NCBI GenBank assembly: GCA_016795545.1 | Contig: JAEUGX010000074.1 | Coordinates: 59,910 to 123,909, forward strand | Length of the DNA stretch: 64,000 bases | Origin: Opitutaceae bacterium | GTDB lineage: Bacteria > Verrucomicrobiota > Verrucomicrobiia > Opitutales > Opitutaceae | Reading direction: 5' to 3' | In this document: positions 54,229 through 62,119 of the stretch, piece after piece | Position numbering within the stretch: the first letter of the stretch is position 1 | How the letters are laid out: every line of letters starts with the position of its first letter | Translations under genes and position numbers: made by a program | Notes under the pieces: model-generated | The model's database searches: none | What the model was told of the DNA's origin: nothing | What the model saw: only the letters and a program-made list of their open reading frames with translations

Positions 54229-55776
54229 GTGGCCCGCTCCCGCACCGCCTCCACCGCCCGCCTCCCGCTCTCCCGCTGGCTCCAGGACCGCGCCGCCGGC
54301 GTCCTGCTCCACCCGACGTGCCTGCCCGGCCCGCAGGGCTGCGGCGTGCTCGACCAGCATGCCCTCCGTTTCCTCGATTTCCTCCAAGGCGCCGGCTGCA
54401 AGTACTGGCAGGTCTGCCCGCTCGGACCCACCGGCTACGGTGATTCGCCCTACCAGTGCTTCTCCGCCTTCGCCGGCAACGGCTACCTCGTCGACCTGGC
54501 CGCGCTCGTGCCCGCCGGGCTGCTGACCGAGTCCGAACTCGCCCCGCTCGCGGCGCTGCCGGCCGAACGCGTGGACTACGGCGCGCTCTACCGGCTGAAG
54601 CCGGGGCTGCTCCAGACCGCGGCCGCGCGCTTCCTGGCGCGGCGCACGGCGCTGCCCTACGGCGACTTCGCCGCGTTCCGGCGCGCGCAGGCCGGCTGGC
54701 TCGGGGACTACGCCTATTTCCGCGCCCTGAAGGACCACTGCGGCGGCGCGCCCTGGTGGGAGTGGCCCGCCGAGGCCCGCCAGCACGCGCGGGCCGTCCG
54801 CGCCCCCCTGCGCCGCCGGCTGGCCCCGCAGATCGCCGCTTACGAGTTCGAGCAGTACCTCTTCTTCGGGCAGTGGGCCGAGATCCGCGCGGCCGCCCGC
54901 GCCCGCGGGCTGGAGATCATCGGCGACCTGCCGATCTTCGTCGCCGGCGACTCCGCCGACGCCTGGGCGCAGCCCCGCCTCTTCGAGCTCCACCCGCGGA
55001 CGCTGCGCCCCGTCGCGGTCGCCGGCGTGCCGCCCGACTACTTCTCGGCCGACGGCCAGCTGTGGGGCAATCCGCTCTACCGCTGGGACGTCCACCGCGC
55101 CGAGGGCTACGCGTGGTGGATCGAGCGCCTGCGCGCAGCGTTCGCGCTGTGCGACGTCGTGCGCATCGACCACTTCCGGGGCTTCGACGCCTACTGGCGC
55201 ATCCCGTGGCCCGCGGCCAACGCGCGCCACGGCGCCTGGACGCCCGGACCCGGCCTCGACCTCTTCCGCGCGTTCCACGCCGCGCTGCCCGCGGCGCGCA
55301 TCATCGCCGAGGACCTGGGCGTGCTCACCGAGTCGGTGGCGCGCCTGCGCGAGGACACCGGGCTGCCCGGCATGCTCGTGCTGCAGTTCGCCTGGGGCGG
55401 CGACGCGCGCAACGCCTACCTGCCCCACCACGCGACGCCGAACGCGGTCGTCTATCCCGGGACGCACGACAACGACACCACCGTCGGCTGGTACCAGCAC
55501 GCCCCCGAGGTCGAGCGCGACCATGTCCGCCGCTACCTGCGCGTCTCCGGCGCCGACATCGCGTGGGACTTCATCCGCGCCAGCTACGCGAGCCCCGCGC
55601 GGCTCGCCGTCATCCCGCTGCCGGACCTCCTCGGCCTCGGCTCCGCCGCGCGCCTCAACACACCCGCCCGCACCGAGGGCAACTGGCAGTGGCGCGTCCG
55701 CGCCGACGCGCTCGCCGGCCTCTCCGGCCAGACCGCCGCGTACCTGCGCGAGCTCGCCGCGCTCTACGGCCGCTGA
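54229..55776 (+). CDS. malQ: 4-alpha-glucanotransferase
   Basis: GH77 amylomaltase, 515 residues from GTG 54229, the only sensible start in this frame. It moves alpha-1,4-glucan segments between maltooligosaccharides in glycogen or maltose metabolism. Early signature GVLLHPTCLPGPQGCGVLD and WQVCPLGPTGYGDSPYQ. Catalytic nucleophile aspartate in RIDHFRGFDAYW (about 311), acid/base glutamate in IIAEDLG (about 359), stabilising aspartate in GTHDNDTTVGWY (about 411). The gene follows the kinase group by 83 bp with no functional link apparent. Confidence 0.95.
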   Translation: MARSRTASTARLPLSRWLQDRAAGVLLHPTCLPGPQGCGVLDQHALRFLDFLQGAGCKYWQVCPLGPTGYGDSPYQCFSAFAGNGYLVDLAALVPAGLLTESELAPLAALPAERVDYGALYRLKPGLLQTAAARFLARRTALPYGDFAAFRRAQAGWLGDYAYFRALKDHCGGAPWWEWPAEARQHARAVRAPLRRRLAPQIAAYEFEQYLFFGQWAEIRAAARARGLEIIGDLPIFVAGDSADAWAQPRLFELHPRTLRPVAVAGVPPDYFSADGQLWGNPLYRWDVHRAEGYAWWIERLRAAFALCDVVRIDHFRGFDAYWRIPWPAANARHGAWTPGPGLDLFRAFHAALPAARIIAEDLGVLTESVARLREDTGLPGMLVLQFAWGGDARNAYLPHHATPNAVVYPGTHDNDTTVGWYQHAPEVERDHVRRYLRVSGADIAWDFIRASYASPARLAVIPLPDLLGLGSAARLNTPARTEGNWQWRVRADALAGLSGQTAAYLRELAALYGR

Positions 55777-55794
55777 GCGCGGCCCCGCGCCGCA

Positions 55795-55909
55795 CCCGCG
55801 GAGTTTTCTCCGCGCGGAAAAATTTTTCGCGTTGGAGCGGCGCGAAAAAAATTTCGCTCCAACCTGAAAATTTTCGTGCAACCGCGCGGAAAATTTCTGT
55901 AATGGAGGC
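55795..55909 (+). promoter_or_regulatory. Structured leader before the lysine-rich mini-ORF
   Basis: Contains GTTGGAGCG (55831-55839) and its exact complement CGCTCCAAC (55855-55863), a 9-bp stem with a 15-nt loop, plus two copies of CCGCGCGGAAAA followed by A/T runs (near 55810 and 55882). Alternating GC-palindrome and A/T tracts stand out from the flanking genes. Confidence 0.45.
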
Positions 55910-55957
55910 ATGGCCAAGAAAAAACCCGCCAAGAAGAAGGCAAAAAAGAAGAAGTAA
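55910..55957 (+). CDS. 15-residue lysine-rich peptide ORF
   Basis: ATG 55910 encodes MAKKKPAKKKAKKKK and stops at TAA 55955. The composition, two-thirds lysine, resembles the tails of small histone H1-like proteins known from Verrucomicrobiota and Chlamydiae, but this is only a tail. GGAGG at 55904-55908 is just one base before the ATG, too close for normal initiation. A structured leader lies before it and a very strong terminator after it. It may be a genuine microprotein, a leader peptide, the translated remnant of a histone-like gene, or chance coding inside a small RNA. Confidence 0.4.
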   Translation: MAKKKPAKKKAKKKK

Positions 55958-55987
55958 CGCCTCGCGTTGCTTCCTTTCGCACCAACG

Positions 55988-56020
55988 ACGCCGGCTCCTT
56001 GATGAGCCGGCGTTTTTTTT
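55988..56020 (+). terminator. Strong rho-independent terminator
   Basis: ACGCCGGCTC (55988-55997), a 6-nt loop and GAGCCGGCGT (56004-56013) form a perfect 10-bp stem followed by eight T. It lies 30 bp after the mini-ORF and 212 bp after malQ, so it ends transcripts from either. Confidence 0.92.
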
Positions 56021-56029
56021 GTCCGGCGG

Positions 56030-56761
56030 CTACTTGACGGCGGCCCAGACGCGCTGGACGTCGTCGTGGTCGGACAGCTCCTGCAGGAACTCGCCCACCT
56101 CGGCGCGGGCCGCCTCGTCCAGCTCCGGGTAGGTCTTGGCCACGTAACCCAGCTCGGCGGTGACCACGCGCCAGCCGTGCTGCTTCAGCCAGACCGAGAC
56201 GGCGTGCACCGCGCTGCGCTCCGTCACGAAGCGCGCCCCGCGCGCGCCCTCGGGGATGTCGTCGTTCTGCGCGTGCGTCAGCGGCTCGAAGTCGTTCGCG
56301 CCCGCCTCGATCGCCGCCGCCTCCGGATCGGCGGCCGCGTCGGGGTGGTGGGCCTCCACCAGTCCCACGTGGTCGAACAAGAACTTGTTGCTGCCCGCGT
56401 TGCCGAGCACGCCCTTCTTGAAGAGGACCCGGATCTCCGGCGTCAGCCGCTGGTGGTTGTCGGTCATGCACTCGACGATCACCGGGACCTTGTGCGGCGC
56501 GTAACCCTCGAACACCACGTGATCGAGGTGCGCCTTGTCGCCGCCCACCCCGGCGCCCTTCGCGATGGCGCGCTCGATGGCCTCGCGCGTCACGCTCGCC
56601 TTGCGGGCCTTCTCCAGCGCGGCGTGCAGCCGGGCGTTCGCCTCCGGATCCGCGCCGCCGAGCTTGGCGGCAACCGTGATCTCCTTGACCAACTTCCCGA
56701 CCGTCTGGCCCTTCTTCAGGTTGACGATCGCCCGTTTCGCGTGAAGCCACTGGCGTCCCAT
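56030..56761 (-). CDS. YebC/PmpR family DNA-binding/translation-associated protein
   Basis: A 243-residue member of the TACO1/YebC family, which acts as a transcription regulator or helps ribosomes on difficult sequences. Start ATG 56761 gives the classic MGRQWLHAKRA (family MxGHSKWxxIKHxK, here in the YeeN-like variant). Other segments: ALEKARKASVTREAIERAIA, VVFEGYAPHKVPVIVECMTD, and DVQRVWAAVK at the end. Longer upstream starts add non-family sequence. It converges on the terminator at 55988. Confidence 0.93.
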   Translation of the reverse strand: MGRQWLHAKRAIVNLKKGQTVGKLVKEITVAAKLGGADPEANARLHAALEKARKASVTREAIERAIAKGAGVGGDKAHLDHVVFEGYAPHKVPVIVECMTDNHQRLTPEIRVLFKKGVLGNAGSNKFLFDHVGLVEAHHPDAAADPEAAAIEAGANDFEPLTHAQNDDIPEGARGARFVTERSAVHAVSVWLKQHGWRVVTAELGYVAKTYPELDEAARAEVGEFLQELSDHDDVQRVWAAVK

Positions 56762-56894
56762 AAGGCGGCAAGGCTTACCCGGCGCACCGAACGCCGGCAA
56801 CCCGGAAGTTGGCCCCCTTTCTCCTTTCTCCCTTCTCCCCTCTCCGTTTTTGATTTGGGGTGCGGGAAGCTTCTGCGTTCATTGGCGGTCGCCC

Positions 56895-57791
56895 ATGCAT
56901 TGGATCACCGCCAGCCTTGTCTCCGCGTTCTTCATCGGCTGCTACGAACTGAGCATCAAACATGCGGTGCGGGACAACGCGGTGCTGCCGGTGCTCTTCT
57001 TCGCCAATGTCTGCAGCGCGGCGGTCTGGGGCGGCCTGCTGGGCGTCGCCGCCGCGGCCCCGGGCCTCCTGCCGCCGGTGTTGGTCACCACGCCGCCCAC
57101 CGCCGGCCAGCACCTGCTGCTGTTCGGCAAGTCGGCCCTCGTGGCCGCGTCCTGGATCTTCAGCTACTTCGCGCTGAAGCACCTGCCGGTCACCCTGGCG
57201 TCGCCGGTGCGCGCGACCGGGCCGGTCTGGACCCTGCTGGCAGCGCTGCTCGTCCTGGGCGAACGGCCGACGTGGCTCGAGGGCGTCGGCGTGGGGGTGA
57301 CGCTGGGATCGTTCCTGCTGCTGTCGAGCGCCGGGCGCCGGGAGGGCGTGCACTTCCACCGCGACCGGTGGTTCGGCTTCCTCGTCGCCGGCACGCTGCT
57401 GGGCGCGGCCAGCGCACTCTACGACCGCTACCTGCTCGGCCGCCTCGGTTTCAGCGCCGCCACCGTGCAATGCTGGTTCTCCGTCTACCTCGCGGTGATC
57501 TTCCTGCCCCTCGCCGTCGGCTGGAGGCTGCGCTGGTGGCCGCGCCACGAGTTCCACTGGCGCGGCAGCATCCTGCTGGTGTCGCTCATGCTGCTGGTGG
57601 CGGATTTCATCTACTTCGGCGCCCTGCGCCACCCGGACGCCATGGTGTCGCTGGTCGCCAGTTTCCGCCGCGGCAGCACGCTGGTCGCGTTTGCGGGCGG
57701 CCTGCTCCTGTTCGGCGAGGCCTGGAGCGGCCGCAAGCTGGTCGCCGTGCTGGGCGTGCTGGCGGGCATCGTGCTGACCCTCCTGGGCTGA
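56895..57791 (+). CDS. EamA/DMT superfamily transporter
   Basis: A 298-residue inner-membrane protein with about ten hydrophobic segments in two repeats (ASLVSAFFIGCYELSIKHAV at the start; SILLVSLMLLVADFIYFG and LFGEAWSGRKLVAVLGVLAG in the second half). It belongs to the drug/metabolite transporter superfamily. Substrate unknown. ATG 56895 is chosen because a transmembrane helix begins directly after it; the frame also opens at 56850 but adds a non-hydrophobic lead. Confidence 0.9.
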   Translation: MHWITASLVSAFFIGCYELSIKHAVRDNAVLPVLFFANVCSAAVWGGLLGVAAAAPGLLPPVLVTTPPTAGQHLLLFGKSALVAASWIFSYFALKHLPVTLASPVRATGPVWTLLAALLVLGERPTWLEGVGVGVTLGSFLLLSSAGRREGVHFHRDRWFGFLVAGTLLGAASALYDRYLLGRLGFSAATVQCWFSVYLAVIFLPLAVGWRLRWWPRHEFHWRGSILLVSLMLLVADFIYFGALRHPDAMVSLVASFRRGSTLVAFAGGLLLFGEAWSGRKLVAVLGVLAGIVLTLLG

Positions 57792-57841
57792 CCCCCTAAT
57801 TAACATTGAGCCGGAGTCCCGACTGCGCTTAGCTCGGCCGC

Positions 57842-60800
57842 ATGAAGCTGCGGGACGTGCGCCTGGCCCTCTGGGCCGGGCTTTGCTGGGGAATCTCCCT
57901 GACTCCGCTCGGAGCGCAGGTGTTTGTCTGGACCGGCGTCGGCAACGGCTGGTACGAGCAGCTCACTCCCCCCAACGACGGCACGGCCGTGCTGCAGTTC
58001 GGGCCCGCCCTGCGGACCGATGTCGTCCTGACCGGCAGCCTGGACGTGGATGCGATCGTCTTCGGCGACGACGAGAACTACACCGTCAACGCTCCCTCCC
58101 CGTTCACCCTCACCCTCCGCTCCGGACTGTCCTCCGTCGGCGCCGATCTCAACCGGCTGAGCTTTGGCGCCAACCTCGACCTCAGCCTGGTGGGCACCCC
58201 CGTGCTCAATTCGTCGAGCAAGGCCATCATCATCAGCGGCCGTCTCACCGGCAGCCCGACCCAGGTCACGCTGACGGGCGCGAGCAACGGCGCCTTCATC
58301 TTCAACAATCCGGGCGCGGGCAACACCTACACCGGCCCGACGATCGTCGGCTCCGCGCTCGGCACCCCCACGGTCGCGTTCTGGAACTCCTCGCCGTTCG
58401 GCAGCGGCAACGTTTCCTTCTACGGTGGCGGCACCCTGGTGGCGCACAACACCGTCACCCTGGCCAACAACCTCACGGTCAACACCAACGTGGCCGGCGG
58501 CACGCTGTTCTTCCGGTCTTGGGACAATCCGCTGACGCTGAGCGGCGCCATCACCCTGGCGAACAACGCCACGTTCGCCATCCAGCCCGTGGGCCAGAAC
58601 GTCGTCTCCGCCGACAACTCCGGCTCCTACCCCCTGCCCGGCTCGTTCATCCGCCACCCGGTCGTCATCACCGGCACCATCGGGGAAAGCGGCGGCGCCC
58701 GCGTCCTGACCGTCAACGGCCAGAGCACGCTCATCCTGCAGCCGGCCGCGGGCACCAACACCTACACCGGCGGCACGGTCGTCAACGGCTCGCTGATCTT
58801 CGGCAACAACAACGCCATCCCGACCGGCAGCCAGAACGTGACGGTGAACGCGACCGGCTACGTCGGCTTCGGCGACGTCAGCAGCGGCAACTTCGCGACC
58901 CAGCTGGCGCACATCAACCTGGCCTCGGCCGGCGCCGTGGGTGTCGACACCCTGCCGGGCGGCCCGACCGTCACCTATGGCGACCCGATCAACCTGAACG
59001 CCTTCACCAACACCAGCGTGCGGATCGGCACGGCCACCTCCGCGATCCTGACGGGCAGCATCATTCCCGAAGGCCCGAACTACCAGTTCGGCAACGGCGG
59101 CGGCACCCTGTACGTGTCGACCAACCTCGGCAACGTCACCGACCCCACCGCCAATCCCACCGGCCAGGCTTCGGCCCTCACGGTCGGCGGCAACGGCCTG
59201 GCCCTCCGCCTCCTGCTCCAGGGCACCAACACCTACGCCGGCGGCACCACCGTGACCAACGGCGTGCTGGTGTTCGACTCCGCCACCGCCATCCCGGCCA
59301 CCGGCCAGCTGATCGCCGGGGGCGCCGCGGCGACCATCGGCAGCAGCTACGTCGGCTACACCGACATCGTCACCCTCGGCTCCGCCTTCACCACCCGCTT
59401 CAACGCCGCGTCCACCTGGGGCATCATCGGCTTCGACACGCACGCCACCAATCCCACCGCCACCATCAGCGGGGTCAACCTGACGGGCTTCAACGACGGC
59501 GTGTTCCTCGGCACGAGCACGTCCGCGATCCTGACGGGCACGCTCACCCCGAGCACCGTGGCCAACCCCACCTACGTGCCGGCGGCGCCCGACCTCAACT
59601 ACGCGCCCAACACGCTGCGCTTCACCGCCACCCACAGCGGCGTCCTGACGGTCAACAGCAACCTGACGGGCTCGACCGCGGTCGTCCTGGGCTCCCCTAC
59701 CAACCTCCACGTGTACTCGAGCGGCACCGTGATCCTCGGCGGCACCAACAGCTATTCCGGCGGCACGCTCATCAACCCCACCCCCGGCGGACTCACCGTG
59801 GCGGTCGCCAGCAACGGCGCCCTCGGCACGGGCCCGGTGTCCGTGGGCCCGGGCAACGGCGGCAGCCGCGCCGGGCTGCAGGCGACCGTGGCCGGTCTGG
59901 ACCTGGCCAATGCTATCTCCTTCCTCGCCGTGCCGGTCGGCACCGCGGCCCAGGCGCTGCACTTCACCGGCACCAACCCCTTCACCCTGTCGGGCCAGAT
60001 CTCGGGCGCCGGCAACCTCGAGCTCATCAACCCGTCCCCGCTCACCGTGACGCTGGCGGGCGACAATATCGGGTTCAGCGGCATGCTCGACGTCTTCAAC
60101 GGCACGCTCAACCTGGCGCACAACCGCGCCACCGGCACCGGCACGCTCGCATTCAACTCCCCGGCCGCGACCGTCGCCTTCACCGGACCCGCCACCGCCC
60201 CGGTCGTCCACGGCATCAGCGGCGATGCCGGCAGCCTCGTCGTGCCCAACGGCACCGTGCTCGCGTTCGACCTCGGCAACAGCCTCATCCACGACTTCGC
60301 CGGCGTCATCTCCGGCGCGGGCGGCGCCGCCACCACCGCCGCGCTGATCGTCGATTCCACCAACCCGGCCGGCGACAACAGCCTCTACCTCTCGGGGGCC
60401 AACACCTATTCCGGCGGCACCACCATCACCAACTACGGCATCCTCGCCCTCGGCCACGACCAGGCCGCGGGCTCCGGCGCGGTCACGCTTAACGCCCCGA
60501 ACGGCGGCCTCGTGCTGAACACCGGCGTCACCTTCACCAACGACCTGATCTTCACCGCCGGCACCCTGGCCGGATTCGGCACGTTCGACCCGTCCAACCT
60601 GCCGGTCATCACCATCGGCACCAACCAGCGCGTCCTGCCCGGGTACCCGGCCGACCTGCCCCGCACCACCGGCATCCTGACCTTCGCCTTCAACACGGCG
60701 TTCGCCAACGGCGGCGTCTACGAATGGAACCTCCAGGAGCCGGATAGCAGCGAGGGGTTCTCGCAGCTGCTCATCAACGGCAACCTCGACCTGACCAGCC

Positions 60801-61150
60801 TTTCGCTCAGCGGCTTCACGATCAAGATCTCGACCTACGACGGCAACGGCGACCTCGGCCTCGCCAACCTGGTCGCCGGCACCTCGTATACGATGCCCAT
60901 CCTGCAGACCTCGGGAACGATCGCCGGCTTCGACCCCGCGCGATTCACGTTCGACACCACCGATTTCCAGAACGGCGCCTACCCGCTGACCAACTTCTCG
61001 CTCTCGACCGACCTGGGCAGCCAGATCCTCTACCTCACCTTCACGCCCGTCCCCGAGCCCTCCACCTGGGCCCTGCTCCTCTCCGGCAGCGCCGCTCTCG
61101 CCGTCGCGGCCCGCCGCCGGGCCCGGCGCGGCGGCGGGCCGCGCGCCTGA
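57842..61150 (+). CDS. Autotransporter-associated beta-strand repeat protein with PEP-CTERM anchor
   Basis: A 1102-residue exported protein. Leader (LALWAGLCWGISLTPLGAQ), then beta-strand repeats with the hallmark N-T-Y-T/S/A-G-G (GNTYTGP, TNTYTGGT, TNTYAGGTTVT, TNSYSGGT, ANTYSGGTTIT) predicting a long beta-helix. There is no autotransporter barrel. Instead the C-terminus is a PEP-CTERM sorting signal: VPEPSTWALLL, a hydrophobic helix, and an Arg-rich tail. Such proteins are processed by exosortase and linked to extracellular polysaccharide. No exosortase gene is in the window; the Wza-type gene at 43280 is the nearest exopolysaccharide link. Repeats in the DNA merely mirror the protein repeats. 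Confidence 0.93.
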   Translation: MKLRDVRLALWAGLCWGISLTPLGAQVFVWTGVGNGWYEQLTPPNDGTAVLQFGPALRTDVVLTGSLDVDAIVFGDDENYTVNAPSPFTLTLRSGLSSVGADLNRLSFGANLDLSLVGTPVLNSSSKAIIISGRLTGSPTQVTLTGASNGAFIFNNPGAGNTYTGPTIVGSALGTPTVAFWNSSPFGSGNVSFYGGGTLVAHNTVTLANNLTVNTNVAGGTLFFRSWDNPLTLSGAITLANNATFAIQPVGQNVVSADNSGSYPLPGSFIRHPVVITGTIGESGGARVLTVNGQSTLILQPAAGTNTYTGGTVVNGSLIFGNNNAIPTGSQNVTVNATGYVGFGDVSSGNFATQLAHINLASAGAVGVDTLPGGPTVTYGDPINLNAFTNTSVRIGTATSAILTGSIIPEGPNYQFGNGGGTLYVSTNLGNVTDPTANPTGQASALTVGGNGLALRLLLQGTNTYAGGTTVTNGVLVFDSATAIPATGQLIAGGAAATIGSSYVGYTDIVTLGSAFTTRFNAASTWGIIGFDTHATNPTATISGVNLTGFNDGVFLGTSTSAILTGTLTPSTVANPTYVPAAPDLNYAPNTLRFTATHSGVLTVNSNLTGSTAVVLGSPTNLHVYSSGTVILGGTNSYSGGTLINPTPGGLTVAVASNGALGTGPVSVGPGNGGSRAGLQATVAGLDLANAISFLAVPVGTAAQALHFTGTNPFTLSGQISGAGNLELINPSPLTVTLAGDNIGFSGMLDVFNGTLNLAHNRATGTGTLAFNSPAATVAFTGPATAPVVHGISGDAGSLVVPNGTVLAFDLGNSLIHDFAGVISGAGGAATTAALIVDSTNPAGDNSLYLSGANTYSGGTTITNYGILALGHDQAAGSGAVTLNAPNGGLVLNTGVTFTNDLIFTAGTLAGFGTFDPSNLPVITIGTNQRVLPGYPADLPRTTGILTFAFNTAFANGGVYEWNLQEPDSSEGFSQLLINGNLDLTSLSLSGFTIKISTYDGNGDLGLANLVAGTSYTMPILQTSGTIAGFDPARFTFDTTDFQNGAYPLTNFSLSTDLGSQILYLTFTPVPEPSTWALLLSGSAALAVAARRRARRGGGPRA

Positions 61151-61157
61151 ACCCGGC

Positions 61158-61685
61158 TCAGGAGCTGCCTGTGAGCAGCAGGGTGACGAAGCTGGCGCAC
61201 AGCCCGAAGATGAAGGTCGTGTACGCCAGCCGCAGGAAACGGTATTTCTTCGAGGCGAGGAAGACGCCGAGCGTGTAGATCTCGCGGACCTGGACCTCGT
61301 AGACCCGCGAGGGATCGTTCAGCACCCGCTCCATCTCCGCCTCGTACCGCTCGTAGCCGAGGCCGATGAAGTCGCCGAAGAAGAGCAGGTTGAAGCCCGG
61401 GCGGTCCACGTCGGGCGGCGCGTCGGCGGCCGGAGTGAACGGGACCTTCGGCATCACCGCGTAGGCGGCCAGCACGATCGTGATCAGGCTGAAGCCGATG
61501 AGCACCAGCAGCGACCACTGCGAGCCGGCCTTCATCGCCTGCGGCGCGGCCAGCGTGACGACGATCGACGCCATCGTCAGCAGCATGTTGGCCTTGAGGT
61601 CGGCCATGCTGCTGAGCTGCACATGGTGCATGCGCGTCTGGCGAAGAAGCTGGTCGAGATGATTGGCGGGGGCGGCGATTTTCAT
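61158..61685 (-). CDS. PycTM-like (DUF5706) membrane protein
   Basis: A 175-residue protein matching the DUF5706 / Pycsar effector PycTM family: HHVQLSSMADLKANMLLTMA leads into TM1 (about 33-51), TM2 at about 58-76, a cytoplasmic segment with IYTLGVFLASKKYRFLRLAY, and TM3 at about 150-171. In Pycsar defence such proteins sense cUMP/cCMP made by a pyrimidine cyclase and damage the membrane. No cyclase is encoded beside it in this window, so it may be a stand-alone family member with another role. It is convergent with the PEP-CTERM gene (7-bp gap). Confidence 0.8.
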   Translation of the reverse strand: MKIAAPANHLDQLLRQTRMHHVQLSSMADLKANMLLTMASIVVTLAAPQAMKAGSQWSLLVLIGFSLITIVLAAYAVMPKVPFTPAADAPPDVDRPGFNLLFFGDFIGLGYERYEAEMERVLNDPSRVYEVQVREIYTLGVFLASKKYRFLRLAYTTFIFGLCASFVTLLLTGSS

Positions 61686-61813
61686 GGCAGGACGGGTGGG
61701 ATCGGCCTCCGCACCCTACCCGCCCCGTCCGGGGACACAAGGCGGCGGTGTCCGTCCCGGTCCGGCCATTCCGCGGTTTCCTTTTGCCCGCCGATGGCTA
61801 GCTTGCCGGGTCC

Positions 61814-62086
61814 ATGCTCGCCGATTTCATCCAGCTGATCACCCGCCGGACGCCCGACACTTACGAACGGGCGTTCGTGACCGAGGTGCACGCGACCCGG
61901 CCGGTGCCGCCTGACCCGCGGGTGGAGAAGTTCATCCTGGCCTGCTGGGGCCTGATCGCGGTGAAACACGTCGTGGTGATCTGGGTGGTGCATCGCTACG
62001 CGGTGCCGTTCCACCAGCTGTGGGTGAACGCGCCGACCTTCCTGCTCGGCCTGATCGCCACGCTCGCCTACTACCGGCGGGAGTAG
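61814..62086 (+). CDS. Small two-helix membrane protein, unknown function
   Basis: A 90-residue protein beginning MLADFIQLITRR with two hydrophobic segments at about 42-61 and 68-85, ending in YYRRE. No family was recognised. It is divergent from the PycTM-like gene (128-bp gap) and converges with the TPR gene. Clean reading frame and codon use similar to its neighbours support it being a real gene. Confidence 0.65.
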   Translation: MLADFIQLITRRTPDTYERAFVTEVHATRPVPPDPRVEKFILACWGLIAVKHVVVIWVVHRYAVPFHQLWVNAPTFLLGLIATLAYYRRE

Positions 62087-62119
62087 CCGGCGCCACGGGC
62101 GCGGCCGCGCGCTCCGCAC

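Noticed and set aside
57800..60457. 885-residue minus-strand frame
   Set aside because: Antisense image of the beta-strand-repeat protein; Gly/Val/Arg-rich with no domain.
57842..61150. DNA tandem repeats within this gene
   Set aside because: The repetition reflects the protein's beta-helix rungs, with varied codons, not a separate DNA repeat.
61158..62086. Complete Pycsar defence system
   Set aside because: Only an effector-like protein is present; the neighbouring 90-residue protein is a membrane protein, not a cyclase.
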